The notes: generated by a model from the letters alone, not told the origin. Shown: positions 1-7,382, counted from the first letter of the stretch. The stretch is 8,030 nucleotides of DNA from Bacteroidales bacterium (GCA_003506275.1 DOBD01000171.1:2821-10850); one strand, 5' to 3'. Program-made: numbers and translations.

Positions 1-723
1 AAGACCACCACCTCCATCAACCTGGCTGCCTCACTGGCCGTCCAGGAAAAACGCGTTCTGATTGTCGATGCAGATCCCCAGGCCAATTCCTCCTCCGGTT
101 TGGGTATTGATGTCAAAACCCTTGAGAATACCATCTATGAGTGCCTGATCAATCAGGAATCACCGGAAAAGGCCATTCTTCCCACTGAACTGGAAAACCT
201 GAGCGTCCTTCCCTCCCACATTGACCTGGTGGGGGCCGAATTGGAAATGATCAACCTCAGTGACAGGGAGCGGATTATGCGACGTCTACTCGAACCATTA
301 CGGGATGCGTACGACTACATCCTGATCGACTGCTCACCCTCGCTGGGCCTCATCACGGTCAACGCGTTGACGGCTGCCGACTCCGTCATTATTCCTGTTC
401 AGTGCGAATACTTCGCCCTGGAGGGCATCAGCAAGCTTTTGAACACCATAAAGATCATAAAATCCAAACTCAATCCCACCCTTGAGATTGAGGGCTTCCT
501 GCTGACCATGTTCGATGCCAGGCTACGGCACGCCCGCCAGGTAGCCGAAGAGGTCAGGCGGCATTTCCAGGACCTCGTGTTCAAGACGTATATCCAGCGT
601 AATGTGAAGCTGAGCGAGGCGCCCAGCTTTGGAACCCCCGTTTTGCTGTTCGATGCCGATTCCAAAGGTTCGGTGGACTACATGCAACTAGCCTTGGAAA
701 TCATCCGGAAAAACAAGCATTAA
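1..723 (+). CDS. parA: ParA-family chromosome-partitioning ATPase (5' end missing)
   Basis: Deviant-Walker ATPase (ParA/Soj) that works with ParB to segregate replicated chromosome origins; it binds DNA non-specifically when ATP-bound and acts on the nucleoid. The frame is open from base 1, so the start lies outside the window, and 240 residues remain. The first visible residues, KTTT, are the end of the P-loop (GKGGVGKTT in the family), so only about ten residues are probably lost. Also visible are DADPQ (visible residues 23-27; switch I/A' region), IDCSPSLG (109-116; Walker B region, with Ser where many homologues have Pro) and PVQCEYFALEG (about 133-143). The C-terminal VKLSEAPSFG stretch is typical of chromosomal ParA and not of MinD, which would carry a membrane-targeting amphipathic tail. 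It is followed 38 bases later by parB. Family and role are secure; chromosomal function is inferred from context. Confidence 0.95.
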   Translation, partial: KTTTSINLAASLAVQEKRVLIVDADPQANSSSGLGIDVKTLENTIYECLINQESPEKAILPTELENLSVLPSHIDLVGAELEMINLSDRERIMRRLLEPLRDAYDYILIDCSPSLGLITVNALTAADSVIIPVQCEYFALEGISKLLNTIKIIKSKLNPTLEIEGFLLTMFDARLRHARQVAEEVRRHFQDLVFKTYIQRNVKLSEAPSFGTPVLLFDADSKGSVDYMQLALEIIRKNKH

Positions 724-761
724 ACCCTGGCACGTGGTGGTTATCGTGCTCATTTTTGCCT

Positions 762-1640
762 ATGGTACGTAAAAACTCATTGGGAAGAGGCCTGGATGCC
801 TTGCTCAGCACTGAAGAGATTCGCACGGAGGGTTCTTCCTCCATCAACGAAGTGGACCTGTCCCTGATTGTCCCCAACCCTGACCAACCCAGACGTGCGT
901 TCGACGAAGAAGCCCTGACAGAGTTAGCGACATCCATCCGCACCATCGGACTGATCCAACCCATCTCGCTGCGCATGATGGCAGACGGCCACTACCAGAT
1001 CATCGCAGGTGAACGTCGTTTTCGTGCCGCCAAATTAGCCGGTCTCCAAACCTTGCCCGCCTACATCAAAACAGCGGAAGACGATCTGGTGATGGAAATG
1101 GCCTTGATTGAAAACATTCAACGGGAAGATTTGAACGCGATTGAAATCGCTCTCGCTTTCCAGAAACTGCTGGAAATCTACCAGCTCACCCAGGAGAAAC
1201 TCAGCGAACGGCTGGGAAAAAAACGTGCCACCATCGCCAATTACCTTCGACTGTTGAAATTACCCGCCGAAATTCAGCTAGGCCTCAAGGATCACAAAAT
1301 CGACATGGGTCATGCCAAGACGCTCATCAGCCTGGAGGATCCAGCCAAACAAATTGAACTGTACGAAGCCTTGCTAGCCAATGGTTATTCGGTACGCAAA
1401 ATGGAAGAACTGGTCAAGGCAGCGATGGAGCCGTTATCCAACGAACCCGTCGCAGCCAAAAAGCCTCAGCCAAAAACCCCGGAAGAATTCATGCTCCTGC
1501 AACAATTGTTGTCCGACCAACTCAATACCAAGGTCAAGTTTGTGATTGGCAAGAAAGGCAAAGGCAGCATCACCATTCCCTTCAACTCAGAAGCTCAGCT
1601 GGAACTCCTGCTGGCACGCTTCGACAAACTGATGCGTTGA
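762..1640 (+). CDS. parB: ParB-family chromosome-partitioning protein (parS-binding CTPase)
   Basis: Predicted 292-residue ParB/Spo0J. In this family the protein loads on parS sites near the origin, slides as a CTP-dependent clamp and stimulates ParA. The N-terminus MVRKNSLGRGLDALL is the usual short ParA-contacting tail, which supports the ATG at 762 over a TTG two codons upstream. The ParB/Srx domain spans about residues 30-120 with VPNPDQPR (37-44), the CTP-binding arginine motif GERRFRA (83-89) and ENIQRED (117-123). The helix-turn-helix lies at about 143-170 (TQEKLSERLGKKRATIANYL), and the C-terminal dimerisation segment at about 240-292. All motifs are intact and length is normal. No parS site is recognisable in the window. 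Its stop codon overlaps the start of the next gene, suggesting translational coupling. Confidence 0.95.
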   Translation: MVRKNSLGRGLDALLSTEEIRTEGSSSINEVDLSLIVPNPDQPRRAFDEEALTELATSIRTIGLIQPISLRMMADGHYQIIAGERRFRAAKLAGLQTLPAYIKTAEDDLVMEMALIENIQREDLNAIEIALAFQKLLEIYQLTQEKLSERLGKKRATIANYLRLLKLPAEIQLGLKDHKIDMGHAKTLISLEDPAKQIELYEALLANGYSVRKMEELVKAAMEPLSNEPVAAKKPQPKTPEEFMLLQQLLSDQLNTKVKFVIGKKGKGSITIPFNSEAQLELLLARFDKLMR

Positions 1641-2308
1641 TTTTGAGGCTCACGATCCTTCCATACCGGCTGCCTGCCAGATTATTGGTCTGTCTGCTCC
1701 TGCTGGCAGGATGGTTGCTGCCCGTCACACAAGCGACGGCTTCAGACTCCTTGCGCCTTTCCACCCAACCGTTGAAGCAAGTCGTACGCACGGATACACT
1801 GTATCAGATCCCATTGGACACCCTGGTCTATAAACCAGACCCTACCAAAGCCATCTGGTATTCGGCCTTGTTTCCTGGCCTGGGCCAATTGTACAACCGT
1901 CGCTACTGGAAACTACCCATCGTGGCGGCCGGCGTGGTAGGACTCTCCTACGCCATCGGCTGGAACAGCAAGTACTATGTAGCCTATACCAACGCCTACA
2001 GGGATATCTCTGACACCAATCCCCAAACCAACAGTTACCTGGATTTGCTGCCTCCCGGCACCACCAGCTTCAACCCGAGTCAATTGACCACCATTTTAAA
2101 AAACAGGCAGCAAAAATACCGTCGATCCCGCGATTTAAGCTACATCGGTGCCGTTGGTTTGTATTTAATTTGTATCTTGGACGCGTATGTCGATGCCGAA
2201 CTGTACGACTTCGATGTCAGTCCCGATTTATCGTTGACACCCCTGCCAACGCCGCAAGGCATCGGAGGGGCAAAAGCCGTTGAACTTAGTCTATCTTTCC
2301 GTTTTTAA
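1637..2308 (+). CDS. DUF5683 family membrane/secreted protein, function unknown
   Basis: A 223-residue protein that I match to the Bacteroidota DUF5683 family by the signature SALFPGLGQLYNRRYWK (residues 76-92) and by its usual place directly after parB. The N-terminus has a basic stretch and a hydrophobic core (LLVCLLLLAGWLL, about 16-28) ending in TQATA/SD, a plausible signal-peptidase I site after residue 35. Two further hydrophobic segments at about 93-109 and 168-183 are probable membrane helices, and a basic patch YRRSRD (161-166) precedes the second. Its function is unknown. The predicted protein has no methionine apart from the initiator, so translation must begin at a non-ATG codon: TTG at 1637, overlapping the parB TGA in a TTGA arrangement, or TTG at 1643. 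I chose 1637 for the 4-base overlap typical of coupled genes. The next gene follows after 12 bases. Confidence 0.85.
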   Translation: MILRLTILPYRLPARLLVCLLLLAGWLLPVTQATASDSLRLSTQPLKQVVRTDTLYQIPLDTLVYKPDPTKAIWYSALFPGLGQLYNRRYWKLPIVAAGVVGLSYAIGWNSKYYVAYTNAYRDISDTNPQTNSYLDLLPPGTTSFNPSQLTTILKNRQQKYRRSRDLSYIGAVGLYLICILDAYVDAELYDFDVSPDLSLTPLPTPQGIGGAKAVELSLSFRF

Positions 2309-2320
2309 TCCAGTTGACCC

Positions 2321-3589
2321 ATGAACCGTTTGTTTGCCCTCCTGTTATGCCTGTTGTGTAGTGCCCCTTTTTTGGCTAACGACAGCATACCCAGCGCCAG
2401 TGAATTGACAGGGCAGGTTTGGACGGACGATGGCATAGACATACCGGAAAGTCTCAATACGGATCTGGATAGCCTGCTCAGGGACTGGCACATCAAGGCC
2501 AGCCTCACCAAGCGCAAAGACTGTGATTGCGACACCAACCATATCCCCAGCTACTCCGATGATGTACTGATACAACGCCTGGCAGCCATTCCCACCATCA
2601 TTCCCATGTCGTTCAATCCGGTCACCAAGCGGTGCATCGATCTATATACCAAGGAACGCAGGTTGCAGGTACAGGTGATGCTGGGTTTGGAACGTTACTA
2701 CAACACCCTCTTCGAACACGCACTGGAACGCCATCAGATGCCTCTGGAGCTGAAATACCTGCCCGTCGTGGAATCCGCACTCAATCCCAACGCCGTTTCC
2801 AGGGCCGGAGCGACAGGCCTGTGGCAGTTCATGTTTGGTACCGGGAAGATGTATGGATTGGAAATCAACACCTTGGTTGATGAACGACGTGACCCCATCA
2901 AGGCAACGGATGCTGCCGTCAGCTACCTGAAAGACCTCTATCACATTTTCGGAGACTGGCACCTGGCCATTGCCGCCTACAACTGCGGACCGGGTAATGT
3001 CAACAAGGCCATTCGCAGGGCCGGTGGTAAAAAAGATTATTGGGAAGTTTATAACTACTTACCGAGGGAAACCAGGGGGTATGTTCCTTTGTTTATCGCT
3101 GCCAACTATGTGATGCGCTATTACAAGGAACACAATCTATGTCCCATCGAAACGAACCTGACCACCATCACTGATACGCTATGGTTGGACAGAAAAGTCC
3201 ACTTCGATCAAATCACCGCTGTTATCGGGGTGCCCAAGGAAACCATCCACGCCATGAATCCTCAATACAGGCACAGCATCATCCCTGGCTCACCGGATAA
3301 ACCCCACGTGCTCTGCCTGCCCGCCGAGTATTCATTGGCATACATTGATTATCAAGACAGCATTCCCAAGTATCTGGCCGACACCTTGCTCAACGAAAAC
3401 AAATTATTGGCCAGCCCCAAGAACAGCCTAGCCTCAGCCAGTGGAAACTACCAGATTTATAAAGTAAAAAAGGGGGACACCCTGTCGACCATTGCCAGCA
3501 GGCAGCGGGTCACTGTCTCTAAGCTTAAGCAGTGGAACGGCCTGCATACCAGCCGAATCTATCCGGGACAGCGGTTGAAAATTTACTAG
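2321..3589 (+). CDS. MltD-type lytic transglycosylase (GH23) with C-terminal LysM
   Basis: Predicted 422-residue periplasmic murein lytic transglycosylase, a family that cleaves the MurNAc-GlcNAc bond of peptidoglycan to give 1,6-anhydromuropeptides. Residues 1-19 form a signal peptide (MNRLFALLLCLLCSAPFLA), followed by a low-complexity acidic linker with a CDC pair (68-70). The SLT/GH23 domain covers about 115-270 and keeps the catalytic glutamate E151 in VVESALNP, GLWQF (166-170) and AAYNCGPGNV (218-227). A middle region with an LDRKVHFDQI segment (289-298) resembles the spacer seen in MltD homologues. One LysM peptidoglycan-binding repeat closes the protein (about 377-422, YKVKKGDTLSTIA). 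E. coli MltD has two LysM repeats, so this is a shorter version. The cysteine in LLCS lacks a small residue at -1, so I do not call it a lipoprotein. It sits 8 bases before the RSH gene. Confidence 0.93.
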   Translation: MNRLFALLLCLLCSAPFLANDSIPSASELTGQVWTDDGIDIPESLNTDLDSLLRDWHIKASLTKRKDCDCDTNHIPSYSDDVLIQRLAAIPTIIPMSFNPVTKRCIDLYTKERRLQVQVMLGLERYYNTLFEHALERHQMPLELKYLPVVESALNPNAVSRAGATGLWQFMFGTGKMYGLEINTLVDERRDPIKATDAAVSYLKDLYHIFGDWHLAIAAYNCGPGNVNKAIRRAGGKKDYWEVYNYLPRETRGYVPLFIAANYVMRYYKEHNLCPIETNLTTITDTLWLDRKVHFDQITAVIGVPKETIHAMNPQYRHSIIPGSPDKPHVLCLPAEYSLAYIDYQDSIPKYLADTLLNENKLLASPKNSLASASGNYQIYKVKKGDTLSTIASRQRVTVSKLKQWNGLHTSRIYPGQRLKIY

Positions 3590-3597
3590 TTCCTGTT

Positions 3598-5871
3598 ATG
3601 AGCGAGCCCATTTCATTCAGCCAAGCGGAGAACGAGGCTATCGACACAGCCTTTCAAGCCTTGCTCCGGGAATACCTGGATTCCAACCATCGCAAAAAGG
3701 TCGAGATCATCCAGAAGCCCTTCAATTTCGCCAATCAAGCTCACAAAGGGATCAAACGACGTTCGGGAGAACCTTACATCATGCATCCCATCGCCGTGGC
3801 CCGCATTTGCTGTACGGAAATCGGCCTGGGCTCCACCTCCATTTGCTCAGCCTTACTCCACGATGTAGTGGAAGACACCGAATACACGGTTGAGGACATC
3901 GAAAAAAACTTCGGGCCCAAGGTTGCGTCCATCGTTGAAGGCCTCACAAAGATCTCGGGAGGCATTTTCGGGGTTCAAGCCTCAGCTCAGACGGAGAATT
4001 TCCGGCGTTTGCTGCTCACCATGTCGGAAGACATCAGGGTGGTACTCATAAAAATGGCCGACCGTTTACACAACATGCGTACATTGGGTGTGATGCTTCC
4101 CAGCAAACAGTATAAAATTGCCGGCGAGACCATGTACCTCTATGCCCCCTTGGCCAACCGCCTGGGATTAAACCGCATCAAAACCGAACTGGAAAACCTG
4201 AGTTTTGCCTACGAGCACCCCGACAAGTACAAGGAAATCGCCACCTTGCTCGAAAACAACGCCGATGAAATGCGTCAACGGTTCGACGATTTCGCTGCCC
4301 CCATCAAAGCCAAGCTGAATGAGCTGGAGTTGGATTACGTCATCAAGGCCCGTATTAAATCCATTTATTCCATCTGGAATAAAATGCAATCCAAAGGATT
4401 AAAGTTCAATGATATTTACGACCTTATGGCCGTCCGTATCATCTTCAACCTGCCAGATTCAGTCTCTGAAACAACCCGGCTGCAAGAAGAAAAGAAAAAA
4501 TGCTGGGACATCTATACCGCTGTCACTGAGCTATACCGTCACCACCCTGACCGTATTCGCGATTGGGTGAGCACTCCCAAAGCCAATGGTTACCAGGCTC
4601 TCCATGTTACGACGATGTTCAAGGGTGAATGGATCGAAGTCCAGATCCGTAGCCAACGCATGGATGAGATTGCAGAGAAAGGATTGGCAGCCCATTGGAA
4701 ATACAAGTCAGGGGAATTTGAGGAGGAATCGGAACTGAACAAATGGATAGTCACCATCAAGGAAATTCTGGACAACCCTGACCCCAACGCCATTGACTTC
4801 CTGGATACCATCAAGATGAATCTGTATTCATCGGAGATTTTTGTCTTTACCCCCAAGGGCGACATCAAGATCATGGCTTCCGGATCCACCGCCCTGGATT
4901 TTGCCTTTGAACTCCACTCCGAACTGGGCTTTCACTGCATCGGAGCCAAAGTCAACCATAAACTGGTCCCCATGAGCCATGTATTGACCAGTGGTGACCA
5001 AGTGGAAATCCTGACATCTAAGACCCAGGTACCAAAACCGGAATGGTTGGGTTTTGTTACGACAGGCAGGGCCAAGTCGAAACTACAGTCACGCTTTCGT
5101 AAAGACAATAAAGACCTCATCAAATTAGGAGAGGATACGCTGCTGGACTACCTGCGCAAACACCGTATCTCCGCAGACAACGAAGTATACGAAACCTTGA
5201 TTGGGAAATTTGATGCCAAAACCAGGGAAGACCTGCTCGTCAAGATTGGCTTGGGGGAAGTCAGTCTAAACGACGCTGACTCCGTCATCAAATCGGAGAA
5301 GGGAGGCAACCGGCTCGTCCGTTATTGGAAGGAAGCTTTTGGCAGCAGTAAGTCGACAGCCAAACAGGAAGGCGGCGCCGCGACCATCACTGGCATAGAC
5401 CTGAAAAAAACCTACCGGCTCACCGAAGAAACCCTGCAACAACAATGCCGTCTGGCCGACTGTTGCCAACCCATCCCCGGCGACGATGTGCTGGGTTTTC
5501 TGGAAGACAACGGCCATATCTCCGTGCATAAGCGGCAATGTCCGACGGCCATGAGTCTGAAAAGCAGCTATGGATCACGCATCGTCTCCCTCGAATGGGG
5601 CACCAGAAGGGAGCTCTCCTTTCCGGCCATCATCGAACTGAGGGGTATCGACCAGGTAGGATTGGTGAGTCAGGTGGCCAGAATCGTATCCGATGAGATG
5701 GCCGTCAACATGACCAGAGTTGTCTTTGACACCAAGGATGGTATCTTCAAGGGCACCATTGAACTGTACGTTCACGACGTACAGGACCTGCACAACCTCA
5801 ACAAAAAGTTATGGGGCATTAAGAGCATCCAAAGCATTGTAAGACAGGAAAAACGTCCGGAAAAGGTGTGA
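3598..5871 (+). CDS. Bifunctional (p)ppGpp synthetase/hydrolase (RelA/SpoT homologue, long RSH)
   Basis: A 757-residue long-form RSH enzyme. The family makes (p)ppGpp from ATP and GTP/GDP and hydrolyses it, setting the stringent response from the cytoplasm and on stalled ribosomes. The N-terminal HD hydrolase domain keeps H63, H88-D89, E92-D93 (HDVVED) and D155 in ADRLHNMRT, so hydrolysis should be active. The synthetase domain has RIKSIYSIWNKM (252-263), the YDLMAVRI segment with D275, and E347 in IEVQIRS. At the position that distinguishes RXKD (bifunctional Rel/SpoT) from EXDD (synthetase-only RelA) it reads RIRD (319-322), a basic variant. A TGS domain follows at about 413-475, the Cys cluster C617, C622, C623, H644, C648 at about 605-655, and an ACT domain at about 673-750. 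The ATG at 3598 is chosen; an extension back to a TTG at 3532 would overlap the upstream LysM coding sequence and lacks family similarity. All domains are intact. Confidence 0.95.
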   Translation: MSEPISFSQAENEAIDTAFQALLREYLDSNHRKKVEIIQKPFNFANQAHKGIKRRSGEPYIMHPIAVARICCTEIGLGSTSICSALLHDVVEDTEYTVEDIEKNFGPKVASIVEGLTKISGGIFGVQASAQTENFRRLLLTMSEDIRVVLIKMADRLHNMRTLGVMLPSKQYKIAGETMYLYAPLANRLGLNRIKTELENLSFAYEHPDKYKEIATLLENNADEMRQRFDDFAAPIKAKLNELELDYVIKARIKSIYSIWNKMQSKGLKFNDIYDLMAVRIIFNLPDSVSETTRLQEEKKKCWDIYTAVTELYRHHPDRIRDWVSTPKANGYQALHVTTMFKGEWIEVQIRSQRMDEIAEKGLAAHWKYKSGEFEEESELNKWIVTIKEILDNPDPNAIDFLDTIKMNLYSSEIFVFTPKGDIKIMASGSTALDFAFELHSELGFHCIGAKVNHKLVPMSHVLTSGDQVEILTSKTQVPKPEWLGFVTTGRAKSKLQSRFRKDNKDLIKLGEDTLLDYLRKHRISADNEVYETLIGKFDAKTREDLLVKIGLGEVSLNDADSVIKSEKGGNRLVRYWKEAFGSSKSTAKQEGGAATITGIDLKKTYRLTEETLQQQCRLADCCQPIPGDDVLGFLEDNGHISVHKRQCPTAMSLKSSYGSRIVSLEWGTRRELSFPAIIELRGIDQVGLVSQVARIVSDEMAVNMTRVVFDTKDGIFKGTIELYVHDVQDLHNLNKKLWGIKSIQSIVRQEKRPEKV

Positions 5872-5891
5872 AGAAAACGGCATGATTGCGC

Positions 5892-6284
5892 TTAAAACAG
5901 CGCTTGTTCCCTGCTCTTGTCAATCGGGGGCTGGTTGTCCTCAGTCGGTTCCAACTCGGACAACCCCCGCTTTAACGACAACACCATCTCTTTCACCTTG
6001 TTCAACCGCTCATAGGTCTCTACCTGTGCCACGACTTTACGCCCTTTGGTTTTGAGTTGTGCTTTGGCTCCGGCCAACGTCATCTTTCGATCTTTCACCA
6101 AATAATACACCTGACGGATGGCTTCGATGTCCTCTTTGGTGTACATACGCGTGCCTTTGGCGTTTTTCTTGGGTTTGATGCTGTCGAATTCTTTTTCCCA
6201 AAAACGCAGCAACGATTCGTTCACACCAAATTGGTCGGCCACCTCGCCGATGGAGTAATACAGTTTGGAAGGATGTGTTGTCAT
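5892..6284 (-). CDS. MerR-family transcriptional regulator
   Basis: A 130-residue DNA-binding regulator with the MerR winged helix at the N-terminus: YYSIGEVADQFGVNESLLRFWEKEF (about 9-33, contains the recognition helix), then the wing with KKNAKGTRMYTKEDI (39-53). A helical dimerisation region at about 55-110 is followed by a short polar tail (LEPTEDNQPP). There is no effector-binding domain of drug-sensing size and no cysteine at all, so a metal- or redox-sensing role of the MerR/CueR/SoxR kind is unlikely; the target and signal are unknown. The ATG at 6284 is preferred because the longer frame (TTG at 6323) would overlap the upstream peptidase gene and add 13 residues without family character. 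It lies 19 bases after the M23 gene on the same strand, so the two are probably co-transcribed. This MerR/M23/alaS grouping is, to my knowledge, common in Bacteroidota. Confidence 0.9.
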   Translation of the reverse strand: MTTHPSKLYYSIGEVADQFGVNESLLRFWEKEFDSIKPKKNAKGTRMYTKEDIEAIRQVYYLVKDRKMTLAGAKAQLKTKGRKVVAQVETYERLNKVKEMVLSLKRGLSELEPTEDNQPPIDKSREQALF

Positions 6285-6303
6285 CGGTATGGCATTTAGG
6301 TTA

Positions 6304-7275
6304 TTAATCCATGGTCTGGCCAAAATTGGAGGCTATCTGTATCATCTTGTCGTATTCTTCAGGCGACAAATCCATGTAGTAATAATTGGCCGGATTCTGA
6401 GGTTTGCCCCTGTAGTGCACCTCATAGTGCAGGTGAGGTCCTGTAGACTTCCCCGTACTGCCTACACCGCCAATGACCTCGCCTCTGACCACCTTCTGCC
6501 CCTTTTTGACACCAATGGTGTGGAGATGGGCGTATAGCGTCTGGTACTGATAACCGTGATCAATCGTGATGCAGTTGCCATAGCCCCGTTTCCAACCAGC
6601 CTGAATGACCTTGCCCTCACCCGTTGCGTAAACATCGGTGCCCTGAGGAGCCGTAAAGTCCATGCCATAATGAAACGTCGGCACCCTGTAAATGGGGTCT
6701 ATACGAGGGCCGTACCCGGAAGCAGTCCGGGTCAAATCCTGGTTGAGCACTGGTTGAATAGCGGGTAGGCAGAGCAACCGTATTTCCTTGTTTTTCACCA
6801 GATCCAACAACTCATCGTACGACTTCGACTGCACATAGACCATCTTGGTCAGGATATCCACCTGCTGAGTGGTGGAGGCCAACAACTCTGAGTTGTTCAT
6901 TTTGGCAAAACTGGCGTACCGGTTGGTGCCCATGAAATCACCTTCTCTAACATTGACCGGTATGGGTTCGGCTTGTAAAATGGCCCGATACAAGTTATTG
7001 TCACGCTGTTGCAGATCATCCAGCACATCACGCAAGTCTTCCGACTGTTTCTGCAAGGCCTTGTACTGCACTTTCAATTGCTCGTTTTCTTCACGCAGGC
7101 GTTTGGTGAGTGGGGTATCGAAAAAGGTCAGGTACAGGAAGAAAAAGATCAAACCCATGGATACTCCGGTAAACGCATGAAACAAAAACGACTTCAACCA
7201 ATCGTAGGCCGTTCGCTGTATGCGCTCAAAGCGTAGGAGTTCCTGATTGAAGTGATATTTAGGTTTCTTGCCCAC
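6304..7275 (-). CDS. Membrane-anchored M23 family (LytM-type) metallopeptidase
   Basis: Predicted 323-residue peptidoglycan endopeptidase or LytM-type activator of division hydrolases. Numbering from the GTG at 7275: a short basic cytoplasmic tail ([10 protein letters not shown]), one transmembrane helix at about 30-52, a coiled coil at about 56-100, a connecting helical region, and an M23 domain at about 185-300. The zinc and catalytic residues are intact: HYGMD (H202, D206), YAHLH (H250, H252) and GPHLH (H281, H283). This makes an active zinc endopeptidase likely, not a degenerate EnvC/NlpD-type activator. The longest frame begins at ATG 7344, but those 23 extra residues come from AT-rich DNA containing a TACTTTTG promoter element on the same strand, and homologues as I recall them begin close to the KKPKYHFN stretch. 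I therefore prefer GTG 7275. The end carries tandem TAA stops; the MerR gene follows after 19 bases. Confidence 0.85.
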   Translation of the reverse strand: MGKKPKYHFNQELLRFERIQRTAYDWLKSFLFHAFTGVSMGLIFFFLYLTFFDTPLTKRLREENEQLKVQYKALQKQSEDLRDVLDDLQQRDNNLYRAILQAEPIPVNVREGDFMGTNRYASFAKMNNSELLASTTQQVDILTKMVYVQSKSYDELLDLVKNKEIRLLCLPAIQPVLNQDLTRTASGYGPRIDPIYRVPTFHYGMDFTAPQGTDVYATGEGKVIQAGWKRGYGNCITIDHGYQYQTLYAHLHTIGVKKGQKVVRGEVIGGVGSTGKSTGPHLHYEVHYRGKPQNPANYYYMDLSPEEYDKMIQIASNFGQTMD

Positions 7276-7308
7276 CGGTGGTGTCGACTTTTTTGAGACG
7301 TATGCCTG

Positions 7309-7316
7309 CAAAAGTA
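7309..7316 (-). promoter_or_regulatory. Bacteroidota-type -7 promoter element for the M23-MerR operon
   Basis: Read on the minus strand this is TACTTTTG followed by CAGG, a full match to TAnnTTTG. The expected transcript start is near 7303, which leaves about 28 nucleotides before the GTG at 7275 but lies downstream of the ATG at 7344. It therefore decides the start codon of the peptidase gene. It is back to back with the alaS element 12 bases away, so the two upstream regions overlap and polymerase binding may be mutually exclusive. No clear -33 TTTG is visible. Confidence 0.5.
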
Positions 7317-7328
7317 ATAATAAAGCCG

Positions 7329-7336
7329 TATTTTTG
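7329..7336 (+). promoter_or_regulatory. Bacteroidota-type -7 promoter element for alaS
   Basis: The sequence TATTTTTG followed by CA fits the Bacteroidota housekeeping -7 consensus TAnnTTTG, which often continues as GCA. It would start transcription a few bases downstream, near 7342, giving alaS a leader of about 40 nucleotides. I see no good TTTG at the -33 distance, so the call rests on the -7 box and its position between divergent genes. If it is real, it lies inside the longest possible M23 reading frame. Confidence 0.55.
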
Positions 7337-7382
7337 CACTCCATTCTGTAAAATACACTGTAAATACGTCAATACAAGCGGC

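Larger units (their letters stand above)
7297..7370. repeat. Inverted and direct short repeats around the divergent promoters
   Basis: GACGTAT at 7297-7303 is the exact reverse complement of ATACGTC at 7364-7370, and the pair brackets both -7 elements. Inside it, GTATTTT at 7328-7334 is complementary to AAAATAC at 7350-7356, and CTGTAAAATAC (7346-7356) recurs almost exactly as CTGTAAATAC (7358-7367). Such short repeats could be operator half-sites, for example for the linked MerR protein, but in AT-rich DNA of this length a 7-base match is not rare. Function is not shown. Confidence 0.2.

Noticed and set aside
731..736. CACGTG core resembling the centre of a parS site, just upstream of parB
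   Set aside because: Only the central hexamer matches; the flanks (ctgg and gtgg) do not give the TGTTTC/GAAACA arms. The same hexamer occurs at 3304-3309 inside the transglycosylase gene.
753..760. TTTTTGCC/CATTTTTG near the parB start resembling a -7 promoter box
   Set aside because: The TA of TAnnTTTG is not complete, and the box ends almost at the ATG, so a transcript would begin inside the coding region.
2345..2962. Several minus-strand and alternate-frame open frames within the transglycosylase gene (for example 2642-2962 and 2632-2880)
   Set aside because: They lie wholly inside a gene with intact catalytic motifs and show no independent domain or start context.
3532..3597. 22-residue N-terminal extension of the RSH protein from TTG 3532
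   Set aside because: It overlaps the LysM-coding end of the upstream gene in another frame, whereas ATG 3598 gives a normal family N-terminus with an 8-base gap.
5888..5903. Hairpin GCGCT-TAAAAC-AGCGC between the convergent RSH and MerR genes as a shared terminator
   Set aside because: The stem has only five pairs, there is no T-run on either strand after it, and half of it overlaps the last codons of the MerR gene.
6285..6323. 13-residue extension of the MerR protein from TTG 6323
   Set aside because: It would overlap the 3' end of the M23 gene; the ATG at 6284 places the winged helix at the expected distance from the start.
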